Assembly (NCBI GenBank): GCA_037179335.1
Contig: JAKZHN010000071.1
Span: 1 to 47,719 of the forward strand
Length of the DNA: 47,719 nt
Direction of reading: 5' to 3'
DNA from: Cyclaneusma minus
Lineage: Eukaryota; Ascomycota; Leotiomycetes; Marthamycetales; Marthamycetaceae
In this document: positions 32,935 through 42,793 of the stretch, piece by piece
Numbering within the stretch: the first letter of the stretch is position 1
How the letters are laid out: the number at the start of each line of letters is the position of its first letter
The notes under the pieces: model-generated
Told to the model about the DNA's origin: nothing
Seen by the model: only the letters and a program-made list of their open reading frames with translations
The model's database searches: none
Translations under genes and position numbers: made by a program

Positions 32935-35767
32935 TCAATCGAAGCCTTCAAATGTACTACCGTATGAGTCCGAATTGTTTGAATCCGAGTTTTCTTCAGC
33001 AAAGAAAGTAGAAGTACCATCCGACATCGGAATGCTGGCCGGTGTGGGCGTATTCGACTCGGACTCGTTGGTGGAGCTAAAGCCGTCGAAGGTATCATCC
33101 GAGTAATTGTGTTCAGGAACCGAAGTTGTAGACGAGGCAGAATCGGTTGCATCGGCGGCCGGCTTTCCCATCAGCTGGTTGGCAATCGTTTGGATAGCTT
33201 TGAGGTCGAGCCCCCAGGCTATGCCCTCATCGTCCTCGTCGGTGTCGGGTTCCAATACTGTGCTGATAGCGCAGTTCCGACAGTCTCACCTTCTGAGCTG
33301 AAATCATCATCGTTTGGCCAATTCTTCGCCGAGATTGGCGACAGATTCGCACCACCATGTACGAGCGGGTTCAAGGGACTGTTTGAGTCGTTCAATGGCG
33401 AGTCTTCCGGTTCAGATTCCACCTCCTCGTCGGATGAGATGACCACGACAACATCCGCGCTGTTTGAAGATTGAGGCGCTGCGGATGGATCGTTCGATGA
33501 CTTGATGATCACACCAGAGTCTTTGTCAGACGAAGGTGATCCGGGAGTGGCTGACCACAAGTTGTACAAGGTGATAGAAAATGGCGTTGAAGTCTCGGAC
33601 TGATTGTTCTCCACAACTTTGGGCTTATTGACGAGGGGATTCTGTAGCAGCTCACCAGAATGCTTGCCATTGTTGGGAGGATTCTTCTGCCGGATTCCCG
33701 ACCAGTGATCCACGCCATCATGATGCACCCAGAATGCGAGATCCTTCTGGTCGTCATCACTTGACAGTTCCTGCTTGCGAGAGGCCATGACGATGCCAAG
33801 AGGCAAATCTAGGTTGTACCTCTTCTTCAGGATTCCCCAGATGATTCCAAGATGGTCGGCGGTGAAGTGATTGGTGTCGTGGACTCCACCACTTTCGAAC
33901 TTTGTCGAAAGCGCCATCTTGGTCTTGGCTTCTGGACCTGTCGCAATTGCTTGCAGTAACTGGATAGTAGGTAATGGCCGGATATGCGGCAGCTGCTCTT
34001 TCAACGATAGTCCAATAGCCCACAGCCCACCTAACAAGTCTTTACCCGGTGTCTGGATCACTTCGTAGCCGTGCGGGAAAGTACGTTGAAACTTTGCGTC
34101 CAAGATGGAGCTTGCTGCGGACTTGGCATATGACGGGTTGGGAGTTACGGGCGCGCTATCCGATGGAATCTTGGTTGGGCTCTTCGTCGTAGTCTTGGAG
34201 CCAACATTAGTCGATGTGAGCGCTGCCCACATAGTCTCAAGACTATGATACGACCCGGAGGTAGCAATCTCGTTCTCGATGTTGCGTAGCCTTTGCGGAG
34301 TCAAGACTCGGTCGATCTTCTCACATAGGTGGTAGATTCGGGGGAAATGCGACGGATCGGTCACTGCGATTGTTAGATAGGAAATCATCTTGCAAGGCAT
34401 TGGCAACTTACCAGGCACTGTTTCCTGCAAGAATCTTCTACCGTTCACTGCCAATCCACTTATTACAATCCAGATGCAGCATGTCAGTAGAATACGGCCA
34501 TTGTCGTTGTGAACGCCGATATTCTCGTACTGGGGCTGTACCCAGTTTGCAAAATGTTGACTGCCGTCGAAGTGTTTCCACTTCGAGTCGTAGTTGAAGA
34601 TCCGGGTCGTGGTGTTCAGAGGAGCGCGCGCATGCTGCTTCGCAACGTCGAGCATTGTTCGGTTCATTGGGATGCGTTTGTCCCCGCTGAGTGTCTCGAA
34701 CTCAGGTGGCTTGAATGATCCGACCTCGATCTCGAGGAGCCTACCGTCGAATGATCTGGCCTGTTTTCCACGCTTGGCGTTACCAACTCGCACGTTACCA
34801 TTGCTGTCAAAGTTGGCCGGCCAGTAGCTGGTCTTCCTTGCCTTGGGGATGCCAGCTTCCGCCACTGCAGCAATCGCCCTCGGGCCCAGTACCACATCCC
34901 TTGGAAAAGACGTTAATCCCGAGGGATCACACGGATGGCTTCGGGTAATCGGAGGCAGGAATCGGGGATCGTTCATCGGCCAGTTGGTCGTGTCGTTTGG
35001 GTCTCTCGCTGCACAATCCGGTGTCCATAACTTTCTCTCCAATGAGTTATCGAATGGCAAGGTCTTCTTGTAAGTGCCGGGGCGTGGCGGCTTCGGTCGG
35101 TCAGATTCCTCCACATGGGCTATTACAATGTTAGCAAGACTTTCTGCGCTACTCAAGGGTAACCAAAACATACCAGGTTCATCGGCGTCTGAGCTGGAGG
35201 CTGCAGTAGTTGCCAGTGTGTACTTGTTCGGACTCGCCATGCGGCGCGCCAGTCCATTGGTCACGCAATTGAGTTCGTCGAGCTCTACTGGCCAGGGGAA
35301 CAAGGCCAGTAGGGACTTCGCGAAAACGTCAAGGATGAGTGCGCGATCAACCACATCGAAGGCCATAAGCTTCTCCATGACTATCCTCGCGGAGGGAACG
35401 ACAAGTTGTCGTGATGGGGGTTGGATAACCTTTCGTTGTTCCTCGTCGATCATGAGATCGCGATACAACCTTTGCTCGATGTATGCCAGGCAGATCCATG
35501 TTGGCACCGGAATATCCTTGTATTTCAGGTCGGCTGAGATCAGTTTTGCGATATCGTGTCGGCCCACCGCGTCAAGGCCAAGACATTCAGCCCATCCTAT
35601 TTGATTCCGAATCGTGCGATCGATCATGCCCTGGGGGCCTAGACCAACACGATGTTGTTCATCAGCACCTCCATGTTCGCGAAGCTTGGAAGCTCGAAGC
35701 TGGGCTCGGTAGGCATCGCGTTGCTGGAAGCGCTTTCGGCGTCGGGTGAGGCCGTGGTAGACGCCAT
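32935..35767 (-). CDS. Large uncharacterised protein with SUMO-interacting-like motif and possible degenerate cysteine-protease-like domain (about 886 aa)
   Basis: Proposed exons are 35669-35767, 35174-35630, 34412-35119, 33290-34363 and 32935-33257, 887 codons in frame including the stop. The 54 bp and 48 bp introns (35120-35173 and 34364-34411) have classic GTATGT/GTAAGT donors, CTAAC branch motifs and TAG/CAG acceptors. Both are multiples of three, so the unspliced frame also stays open. The first and last junctions need introns of only 38 and 32 bp, unusually short; they may be frameshifts instead, and a 95 bp intron 33258-33352 is an alternative for the last. The start MASTTASPDAESA is chosen over an arginine-rich alternative frame. 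Towards the C-terminus, GYEVIQTPGKDLLGGLWAIG, NHFTADHLGIIWGIL, and WVHHDGVDHWSGIRQ resemble an OTU/papain-like layout with the Cys position occupied by Gly. VVVVISSDEEVE is a SUMO-interacting-type motif. The tail is acidic and serine-rich. Function unknown. Confidence 0.65.
34364..34411 (-). other. 48 bp in-frame intron of the large gene
   Basis: Minus-strand GTAAGTTGCC...CTATCTAACAATCGCAG. Strong donor, branch and acceptor. Removal joins LQETVP to VTDPSHFP. Confidence 0.8.
35120..35173 (-). other. 54 bp in-frame intron of the large gene
   Basis: Minus-strand GTATGTTTTGG...CTTGCTAACATTGTAATAG. All three splice signals are near-consensus. Because 54 is divisible by three and stop-free, a naive reading would keep 18 spurious residues between DADEP and HVEESD. 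Confidence 0.8.
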
Positions 35768-36500
35768 GATGTCTATCACAAGTAAAGTCAGCAAGGGCTC
35801 TATCATACCAGTCTGGAAGTGGAGCTCGTAGCAACACTGGTGTTGCTGCTAGAGATAAGATCACGTCAACGAGTCAGGAAAGGGTCAGCTTACCGTTCAG
35901 GGTGCGTAATTCATAGCCTTGAGAAGGTAGCGGAATGCTGTAGGTGTAAAGATTACTAGCGCTTGATCTCGAGATTTGGTGCGCAGCAGAGTGCACTAGG
36001 TACAGAGCAGCAGCCGGCAGAATGTGCTGTGGAGCAATTGCTAGCGCTTGATCTCGAGATGTGGTGCGCAGCAGAGTGTACTGCAGAGCAGCAGCCGGCA
36101 AAGTGTGCTGTAGAGCAATTGCCAGCAGAGTGTAAACAGAAAACGAATCAACAATCGAGACGGTTGTGTCCAGACCGGACGGCGGAGAGATTGAGTGAAG
36201 CGCAGATTAAGTTGGGCACAAACTCACGGGGTGTTTTGAAGATGATGGTTGGAAGCACAGATTCTTAACTTCCTCCAAGGAATCTTTGACTCTAGGGTCA
36301 ATGAAGGTTCTAAAACAAAACTCTGGAGTTTGAGTGACCGAGGAAAATTCTAAGAAATTGGGGAGTATCGAAGTACCGGGAGGTGGTTAAAGCAATCAGC
36401 AATATTCTAAGTAGTCAAGAACTGAGGAACATCTACAATGATGAGACTCAAGTCACTGAGAATAGGTGATGACGAGATCGATACATCCTGGTATCCGGGT
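35768..36500. other. Upstream region of the large gene, including an 85 bp tandem duplication
   Basis: Two copies of an 85 bp unit lie at 35956-36040 and 36041-36125, each starting CTAGCGCTTGATCTCGAGAT and containing GTGCGCAGCAGAGTG and GCAGCAGCCGGCA. A partial GCCAGCAGAGTG follows. They lie about 190 bp upstream of the chosen start codon, so could be promoter or 5' leader repeats. From 36290 to 36420 the degenerate 19-nt type of repeat appears (GGAAAATTCTAAGAAATTGGGGAG). Confidence 0.6.
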
Positions 36501-37736
36501 TCTTTTACTTTAATTGGAAATGCGAAATCCACAAGAATACCAGCTAGAGCTGCCTGAATTGAAATTGATAACGGAGCTGGTGAGCACCACTTTTATTGGC
36601 TCCGGCGCTTTGCCGCTTGCCGCTGTCGACTTGTGTTTCTGCTGTCGCTTGATTGATTTGCCGTTATTCGTCCCTGCAAGTCAGGATAACTCAAATAGTG
36701 TACAGGTGACAGGCATGTGCCGTGCGGACGGGTCTGTTGTTGCTTGATGCCCAACTGCCGTCAGTGACCCAATTCATTTTTGGTACCAGCTGCTCAGAGA
36801 CCGCGCTAAAATCTATAAAAAGGGACACCGCTCCTGAATAAAAGGCCCAAACTTTATTGAAAAGCTCCACACCAGCACTGTGACGCAGGTGTTGCCCAAG
36901 GGAGTACTTGGATCAAATCTTTTGTTGCTAGCAAAATTTCAAAAGACCATATACGTGAACAGGGACACTCTATTCTGATTATGCGCCCCCAGATCTCGAA
37001 ATTTCGATACAGCTAGACTTGCTGTCATGCTCTTGAGAAAGGAACTCCAAAGCCAGAGTCGCCCTCCAGGGGTTGGATCCTGTCTGGAAAATGGAAATGG
37101 TTCACGAATTACTTGAGCTTAAACCACGAGCACGCCTATCTGAAAGCGGCCGATGCTTCGTTCTGCCATCGAGAGAGCCTTCTAAAGTCAGCTTCAAAAG
37201 CTACAGTCGTACTCGAAATAAAGCTCCGGCAATGTTCTTTGTCTGTGGTCCGGTATACCAGATATCATGACAAACTTCTAAGTCACCTCAACTCCGAGTA
37301 GTGCTGGTCCCCCGAAAAGCACAACGGTATAGTAATACCGAAGGAAGCATTGCGTAGTTGTTTGGAGGGTCCAAAGTCTGGAGCATGGTCTTTTTATATC
37401 CAAATCCCTGTTGGCATCGCAAGCTTGTCATCAAGCCAACTGTTAGGCTCCTCAAGGGATCAAGGCTTTTTCTGCCGTTGAAAAGCCCTGTCACGGTGGG
37501 TCTATAAAGCTGACATCTGCTTCGACAACGGTCCTCTCTCTCCACCCAATTGGGAATTGAGTTATGATTCATCACACCAATTCCTATATTCGTAGGAGGT
37601 TGTTTGTCTCACAAATGACGAGAATATATATTTTAGAATTGGGTATGAAGGAATAATTGGGAATAACCCAGGTCTTTAATACGTCTCAAGTGATTAAAGA
37701 TTTCAAAGGTGTACGTTGCATATGATATCCAGTGGG
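36501..37736. other. Gene-poor sequence
   Basis: No gene supported. It contains isolated words of the 27.3-30.8 kb array (TTTCTGCTGTCGCTTGATTG at 36636; TTTTTCTGCCGTTG near 37468) and minisatellite-like words near 37640-37720. It may be a decayed outlier of the same repeat family. Confidence 0.4.
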
Positions 37737-37855
37737 TCAGCCGCAGATACAAACCATGGTCACATTCATCCCCGCACCAGCATCATGCCCCCAATTCTCT
37801 AGCAGCGCAAACGCATACTCTCTCTTCTTGAGGGACGTGTTTCCTGCTCATGTGC
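37737..37855 (-). pseudogene. Possible 3' exon remnant of an unidentified gene
   Basis: After an AG acceptor-like site the minus strand reads GNTSLKKREYAFALLENWGH, then DAGAGMNVTMVCICG and a stop. The residue pattern looks like coding sequence, but nothing recognisable precedes it and the upstream sequence is repeat-like. Treated as a remnant; family unknown. Confidence 0.3.
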
Positions 37856-38164
37856 CATTTCTACGTCGCCGCAACAGAGAATGTTCTGATGGCATTTGAT
37901 CGTTTGACGTAAAGATGTTCGTGCTAGAATCACAGTATACCTACAAACAGAAATGAACACATGTACCCCTGAAGTATGCAGTCTGATGGGGGAAGAGTCG
38001 AGGGAAGGAAGACATGTGGAAGTCGCGAGAACGGCAAAGCTTCAACCCGGGAATCTCCCAAATGATGGGGACTCTTTCAGGACCAGACCTCGAGAATCAA
38101 CATCGAAGTAACTGAGTAATCGAAAAGTTCGTCGTGTCTCTCGTCACCCAGTAATTTCTGGCAC

Positions 38165-38330
38165 ACTCCCAGGTCAAGGTTTCATGATTCCAAATAATCC
38201 AAGTAGCTAGGAGAATTTGCAAATGACTCAAATAATCCAGGTGATTGAGAGAACCACAAGTGATCTAGAGAACTCCAATTGATTCGAGGAGTGATTCAGA
38301 AAAACCAGAGGAATTAGGAAAACTCGCAGT
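38165..38330. repeat. Degenerate minisatellite of about 19 nt
   Basis: Best-preserved tract of the dispersed repeat: AACCACAAGTGATCTAGAG and AACTCCAATTGATTCGAGG are adjacent 19-mers, preceded by diverged units with AATAATCCAGGTGATTGAGAG. It abuts the 5' side of the gene remnant at 38330. Confidence 0.6.
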
Positions 38331-38524
38331 ATCTGCGGGGGGCCAATCTAGCTTGGATTGCGGTGGAAGCGAAGACGACGAAGGTATACTATGAAGAGCC
38401 GAGAGAGATTCCAAGTAGTGAAGTCAGCTACGATGAGGAGAAGCAGGAGGATCTCTGGAGATGGACGGTGGAGCATATTGCTGTTGACGAAGCTGAGATG
38501 GTGAAGTTTGACTTTGGAGGTTGA
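38330..38524 (+). pseudogene. 3' end of a truncated gene, perhaps a short-chain dehydrogenase
   Basis: A 64-codon stretch ends at TGA 38522-38524: YLRGANLAWIAVEAKTTKVY, then EEPREIPSSEVSYDEEKQED, LWRWTVEHIAVDEAEM and VKFDFGG. Composition is fully coding-like and it begins after a CGCAG acceptor-like site. No 5' part exists: the sequence before it is minisatellite. FLRG--AW-AVE followed by a DEEKQ--LW-WTVE tail recalls the C-termini of fungal short-chain dehydrogenase/reductases, but no cofactor motif is available to prove it. Confidence 0.45.
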
Positions 38525-38832
38525 CCTGCTCTCAAGTTTTAAATGCCTCTGACTTCTTTCGCATATGTTATATCTGCATAATACGTGTCTATTTCAAAAC
38601 ATCAGACAATCTCAAGCCAAATATCAAATAGCTGATCACCCACATGTGTCGTCGCTTTTTTTGATTTTGGTGGGATGAATTCGCGACACCAGCCTTGCTC
38701 CTCTTCTCGCAGCCTCCTGGTGGTCCGTGCTCAACCACCGCCAAAGTAACACATTGCAATTGCAGGTTCGACAGCTCTCGTCATTCTTTTCTCCAGTTCC
38801 GTCTTGTCGCTGCTCCCACCACAACCTCCAAT
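38525..38832. other. Promoter region of the TRAP-alpha-like gene
   Basis: No gene. Contains CT-rich leader sequence (TTCTTTTCTCCAGTTCC and CACCACAACCTCC) directly before the ATG at 38833, typical of a constitutively expressed fungal gene. Confidence 0.4.
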
Positions 38833-39799
38833 ATGGCATTCAAGAAGCTGTCCCTATTCGCCCTGCTTGCTCTCCGGGCTGTGGGAACTTTCGCCCAAGC
38901 CGACGTACGTTGCACCGGCGCAATTGCGAGCATCCTTCCAACTTGAAATACTGACCTGATCTCCAGCCCGTCGAGGAAGAGCTTGATTCCGAGCCCATCA
39001 CCCCGAACCTCGCCCTCTCTGTCACAGCGTCCTTCCCGCAAGCCGAAGTTTTCGGCGTGAAGCTCGTCAACGGCCACCCGACCCAAGCCATCCTCGATTT
39101 CACCAACAATGAAGCTGAGTCTGTGAACGTCGCTCTCGTCGGCGGCGCATTGTCGACTCTGCAGCCCCTGGCTCCCGGCTCGCCTCCCTCGAGTGGCATC
39201 GTCCGCAACTTGACCAGCACCAGATACGGTGTCGAGATTCCAGCTGGCGCCAGCGAGCATCTGCCCTACTCTTTCGCCCTTGACCTACACCCTCAGGATC
39301 TCCAGCTGCAACTTGTGGCTGTTGTTACGGACACGGAGGGCAAAGTCTACCAGGTTCAGGCTTTTAATGGCACGGTCAGCGTCGTCGAGGCTCCTACCAG
39401 CATCTTCGACCCTCAAATGTGAGCTTCCTCGCTCTGGTGAATCAATGTCCGCTGACTCGTTCTAGCATCTTCCTCTACCTCATCCTCACCGCTGCCACTG
39501 CCGGAACCCTCTACTTCGTGTACAAGACTTGGATTGAGACCCTGTTCCCCCAGACTAAGCGTGGCGGCAAGGGCGGCGAGCGCGCCAAGCGATCTTCCGC
39601 AGGTACCAAGAAGGCCGTTGACCCAGTGGACCAGGTCGCTGTCATTGGCGCCGACGGACCAGCTGTTACCACCAGCGCATTGGCACAGAAGGCATACGAT
39701 GAGAGCTGGATTCCCGAGCACCACATCAACCGACCACAAGCACGCCGCGTCAAGACTGGCGGATCTCAGAAGTCAAAGACCAAGGTCGTTATCGAATAG
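38833..39799 (+). CDS. IRC22: Translocon-associated protein alpha-like ER membrane protein (Irc22 type, 285 aa)
   Basis: Exons are 38833-38904, 38967-39418 and 39466-39799; the introns are 62 bp (GTACGT...CTCCAG) and 47 bp (GTGAGC...TTCTAG). Spliced length is 858 bp, in frame. Residues 1 to about 22 are a signal peptide (MAFKKLSLFALLALRAVGTFAQ). A luminal beta-sandwich domain follows (about 25-172; LALSVTASFPQAEVFGVKLV, NGHPTQAILDFTN, IPAGASEHLPYSFALDLHPQ). A single membrane helix (about 175-194, IIFLYLILTAATAGTLYFVY) leads to a basic cytosolic tail. This is the TRAP-alpha/SSR1 layout; fungal members are named Irc22. It sits in the ER membrane and is thought to assist translocation. It is a single-copy core gene, marking the return to non-repetitive sequence. 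Confidence 0.9.
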
Positions 39800-40566
39800 A
39801 GTGTATGTGATTGAGGAGTGCGGATTACAATGACTGAAAGTCAACATTTTGCGAGATGTAGAGGGTTATAGAATGGAGGACAAATGTTGTGGAATGGGCA
39901 GGGCGGGGGCGTGGGCCGCATCTAAAAATCGATCGTACTGTACATTATGATGATAGCATGCTTGAGCGTTAGGGAAAGGCATGGGATTCAGCGGCTTGTA
40001 CCAAAATTACGATGAACACGAAAGAGCGGGCATTTCGGAACACAGTGCCTGCCAAGATTCTCGGTTTCATGGCGCGATCCAGACTGACCACTCTTCAGAA
40101 TTGCTGACATTGCCAGGCAAGATTCCTCACGGCCAAGATCATGCACGCGACATGGAGTCAGCACTCGTTGCGCCACTCCGAACAACGACTGCCAGTATTC
40201 GAAATTCCCATCATGAACAAGCTGAGCCGGAGGGCGTCAAGACGAGCTGTGACAAAACTCACCATGCATCCATGCTGACAGTCCGGAGCTCTTATCACCT
40301 TATCGTTCGTCAATTGATACGCCCTTCCCCTCGTGTCGGCCTATCCCGATGATCACCTTCCCCCACTTCCAGGGACACCAAAATTGAGGAGAATCAGCTG
40401 AATCCAGCTGAATCCAGCGAGAAAAGAAGTGAAGTCGTCCTTTTCCTTTGATTCTCTCACCATCGTCTACTTGAACTCACACGATCCCAAACACTATCCT
40501 ACCTGAAAGCACTGACCTTCAACCACCGCGGTTCATTGAGTTCGAGCCTCCAGTCGGACAGAAATC
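39800..40566. other. Intergenic, no gene supported
   Basis: Contains a 123-codon plus frame at 39981-40352 without domains. A short duplication CAGCTGAATC occurs twice at 40395-40415. The last 100 bp is CT-rich leader sequence for the next gene. Confidence 0.4.
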
Positions 40567-41743
40567 ATGGCCGAACAAACGAAGTACGCCGATCGAGCCA
40601 TTCCCAAGATCTCCCTCCACGACTTTGACAATCGCATCGACGAGATCACCGCCCAGCTCTGCCATGCTGCAGAAACAGAGTGCGTTGATTTCCTTCCACC
40701 TTCTCAGAACTTGGGCTGTCCCAGGAACAGATAGTTCACGAGCAAATTCTCAAAGCCACACCTTGCTGCTTCCCCGAGACTCTCCCAAACCCCCCCAAAC
40801 GCAAACCAGAACCACCAGCTAACCCACCCACAGTGGTTTCTTCGCCCTCACTTCCCACGGCATCCCGTCGTCCACCATAACCTCGATGTTCGCCCTCTCG
40901 CGCTCCTTCTTCTCCCTACCTCACTCTTCCAAATCCACCGTCCCCTTCAGCACCAAGAACGTCGGCTGGGAACACACCTCGCAAATCCGTCCTTCCACCG
41001 GCGCCCCCGACCAAAAAGAATCCTACCAGCTCCAATTCGGGTCCAACATGGCCGGCATGTGGATCTCCGACTCTCTCCTTCCCGGCTTCGAAGCCAAAGC
41101 GAAATCCTTCATGCGCGACTGTCAATCCCTGTCCGAAAAACTTATGATCTGTTTTGCGCGCGGATTGGGGTTTGAGGATGGGTATTTCGTGAAGGCTCAT
41201 GACGTGTCAAGGGAGAATATCCAGAGTGTATTGAGATTGCTACATTACTTCCCCTGCGATCCTGAGAAAACTTTGAATGAGGATTACCACCGTGCTGGGC
41301 CACATGCGGATTGGGATTTCATCACCCTGCTCTTCCAAGCCGAAGCTGGCATGTCGGGGCTGGAAATATGTCCTGGGAGAGAAGCGGTTACGGAATTTGG
41401 GATTGGCGATACGTGGACGGAGGTAGGGTTTGGGGAGGGAGAGATTGTGTGTAATATTGGGGATATGTTGATGAGTTGGAGCGATGATCGGTTTAAGAGC
41501 ACTTTCCATAGAGTGAAGACGCCGAGGGATAGGGAGAAGGACTGGTTTGGAGATAGGTATTCGATGGCTTTTTTCAATCAGCCGTGTACGGATACGGTGG
41601 TTGGGGGGAAAGAGGGGAAGTATGGGGTGATGACGGCGCAGGAGTTCACGAAGAGGGCGATGGAGAGAAATTATAGGGCGCTGGAGGAGAAGAGGCGGGC
41701 AATGGAGGAAGGGAAGAGGGTGGCTGTAGAGGGTACGGCGTGA
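40567..41743 (+). CDS. 2-oxoglutarate/Fe(II)-dependent oxygenase, isopenicillin N synthase-like (340 aa)
   Basis: Exons are 40567-40679 and 40834-41743, with a 154 bp intron (GTGCGT donor, CTAACCC branch region, CCACAG acceptor). Spliced length is 1023 bp, in frame. The N-terminal part reads AIPKISLHDFDNRIDEITAQ and GFFALTSHGIP, the usual DIOX_N pattern. The C-terminal jelly-roll carries the iron ligands His195 and Asp197 (GPHADWDF) and His263 (STFHRVKTP), and the 2-oxoglutarate-binding Arg279 with Ser281 (DRYSMAFF). All required residues are present, so it is probably active. The family hydroxylates, desaturates or cyclises many small molecules; substrate cannot be predicted and no biosynthetic cluster surrounds it. 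A glutamate/arginine-rich tail ends the protein. Confidence 0.92.
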
Positions 41744-42466
41744 TGGTTGTTGAGCTGGGCTCGGAATGATCCACGATCCGGACTGGACTGACAGTACAAT
41801 GCCTTGAGAACGGATGCAGTCAGGGATATCAGCGCTCAACCTCACTTGTTTGAACAACTATCTCTGGTTATCTAGATCATCCCGAGCCTTGTTTTGGAGA
41901 CTGAGAGATTTCTGTTGGGGCGAAAAGACTTCAGTGTTGCGATCAGTTGGATTGGAACTTTTTACCCCTGCTGTATATGTAAGCCCCGGGTGAGTCAAAC
42001 CAACCCCGCTTCTACCTTGGGAAATACTGGGTGATCCTCCGCTATCACAGCCCTTCATGATCACTTCATGTTCCCTCTTCATTTGCGCTGAGTATCTCTA
42101 GCGGTGACGCATCAACTATCTGCCACCTGCCGTGATTTGCTTCAACGAGGTATGCTTTTCGAGCCAATTCGCAGAGGGGTCATCTACGTACCTATGGACG
42201 AACACTGCATGAAGACGGTAACCTTGCTAACGGGGCCCAGAATCACCCACAATAGCATAGTTCTGGACTTCGCCAGCAGACTTCCTCCTCCTCCACAGAT
42301 CGACCTTGCCCGCGTGCGCCCGTCCCGACTCAAGGTGCTCCATCGTCGCCACTGATGAAATATCGAAGGTGTTAGATTGACAATTCGCCGTTGCTCTCAT
42401 CCTCTGCGATTCCAGAATTCTTTTCCTCATTCTGAATGCCTGGCGCCCAGAGCTCTGTCACGAAAT
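41744..42466. other. Intergenic, no gene supported
   Basis: Short open frames only. No repeats or RNA genes recognised. Confidence 0.4.
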
Positions 42467-42793
42467 ATGAGTGTAGAGCCGTCTGTCTTGTGCGAGCGAT
42501 GCCAGGATATATTGTTCGAGCCTTTTGAAAATTCAACTTCTCCTGATGGCTCATCGATAAGCTCTGATCCCATTCGAAATACCTGTCGTTCCTGGCGAAA
42601 CGGCGTCCCCGTCAAAACAGGCGATTTTATACATGATCCAAGTGGCGCTTGCCGTTTTTGTTTGCTTATAAACAGCGAATTCGTTAGGAAAAGGACAAAA
42701 CGCCTCCCTGCCGTCGGTACGAAAGAGTTCATGGAGGAGCTTGAAATTCAACTGAAGAAGCTTTCCCGACCCCGTGAATTGGAATGTGAGTGA
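42467..42793 (+). pseudogene. Truncated HET-like (heterokaryon incompatibility type) N-terminal fragment
   Basis: The ATG at 42467 begins MSVEPSVLCERCQDILFEPF; later GDFIHDPSGACRFCLLINSE follows. The pair of CxxC motifs (CERC and CRFC) about 60 residues apart, with FxxxF/LL context, is typical of the region before the HET domain in fungal incompatibility proteins. The frame ends ELECE at a GTGAGTGAGG sequence that could be a splice donor, but no HET domain core follows in the next 2 kb. It is therefore either a remnant or a short derived gene. Identification rests on the cysteine pattern only. Confidence 0.4.

Noticed and set aside
32511..33152. 213-codon minus-strand frame
   Set aside because: It overlaps the acidic C-terminal exon of the large gene (32935-33257) in another frame and has the arginine/proline bias of a shadow frame.
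33258..33352. 95 bp intron with donor GTGCGA in the large gene
   Set aside because: Kept only as an alternative. The GTGAGA donor at 33289 is stronger but implies a 32 bp intron, so the choice needs RNA data.
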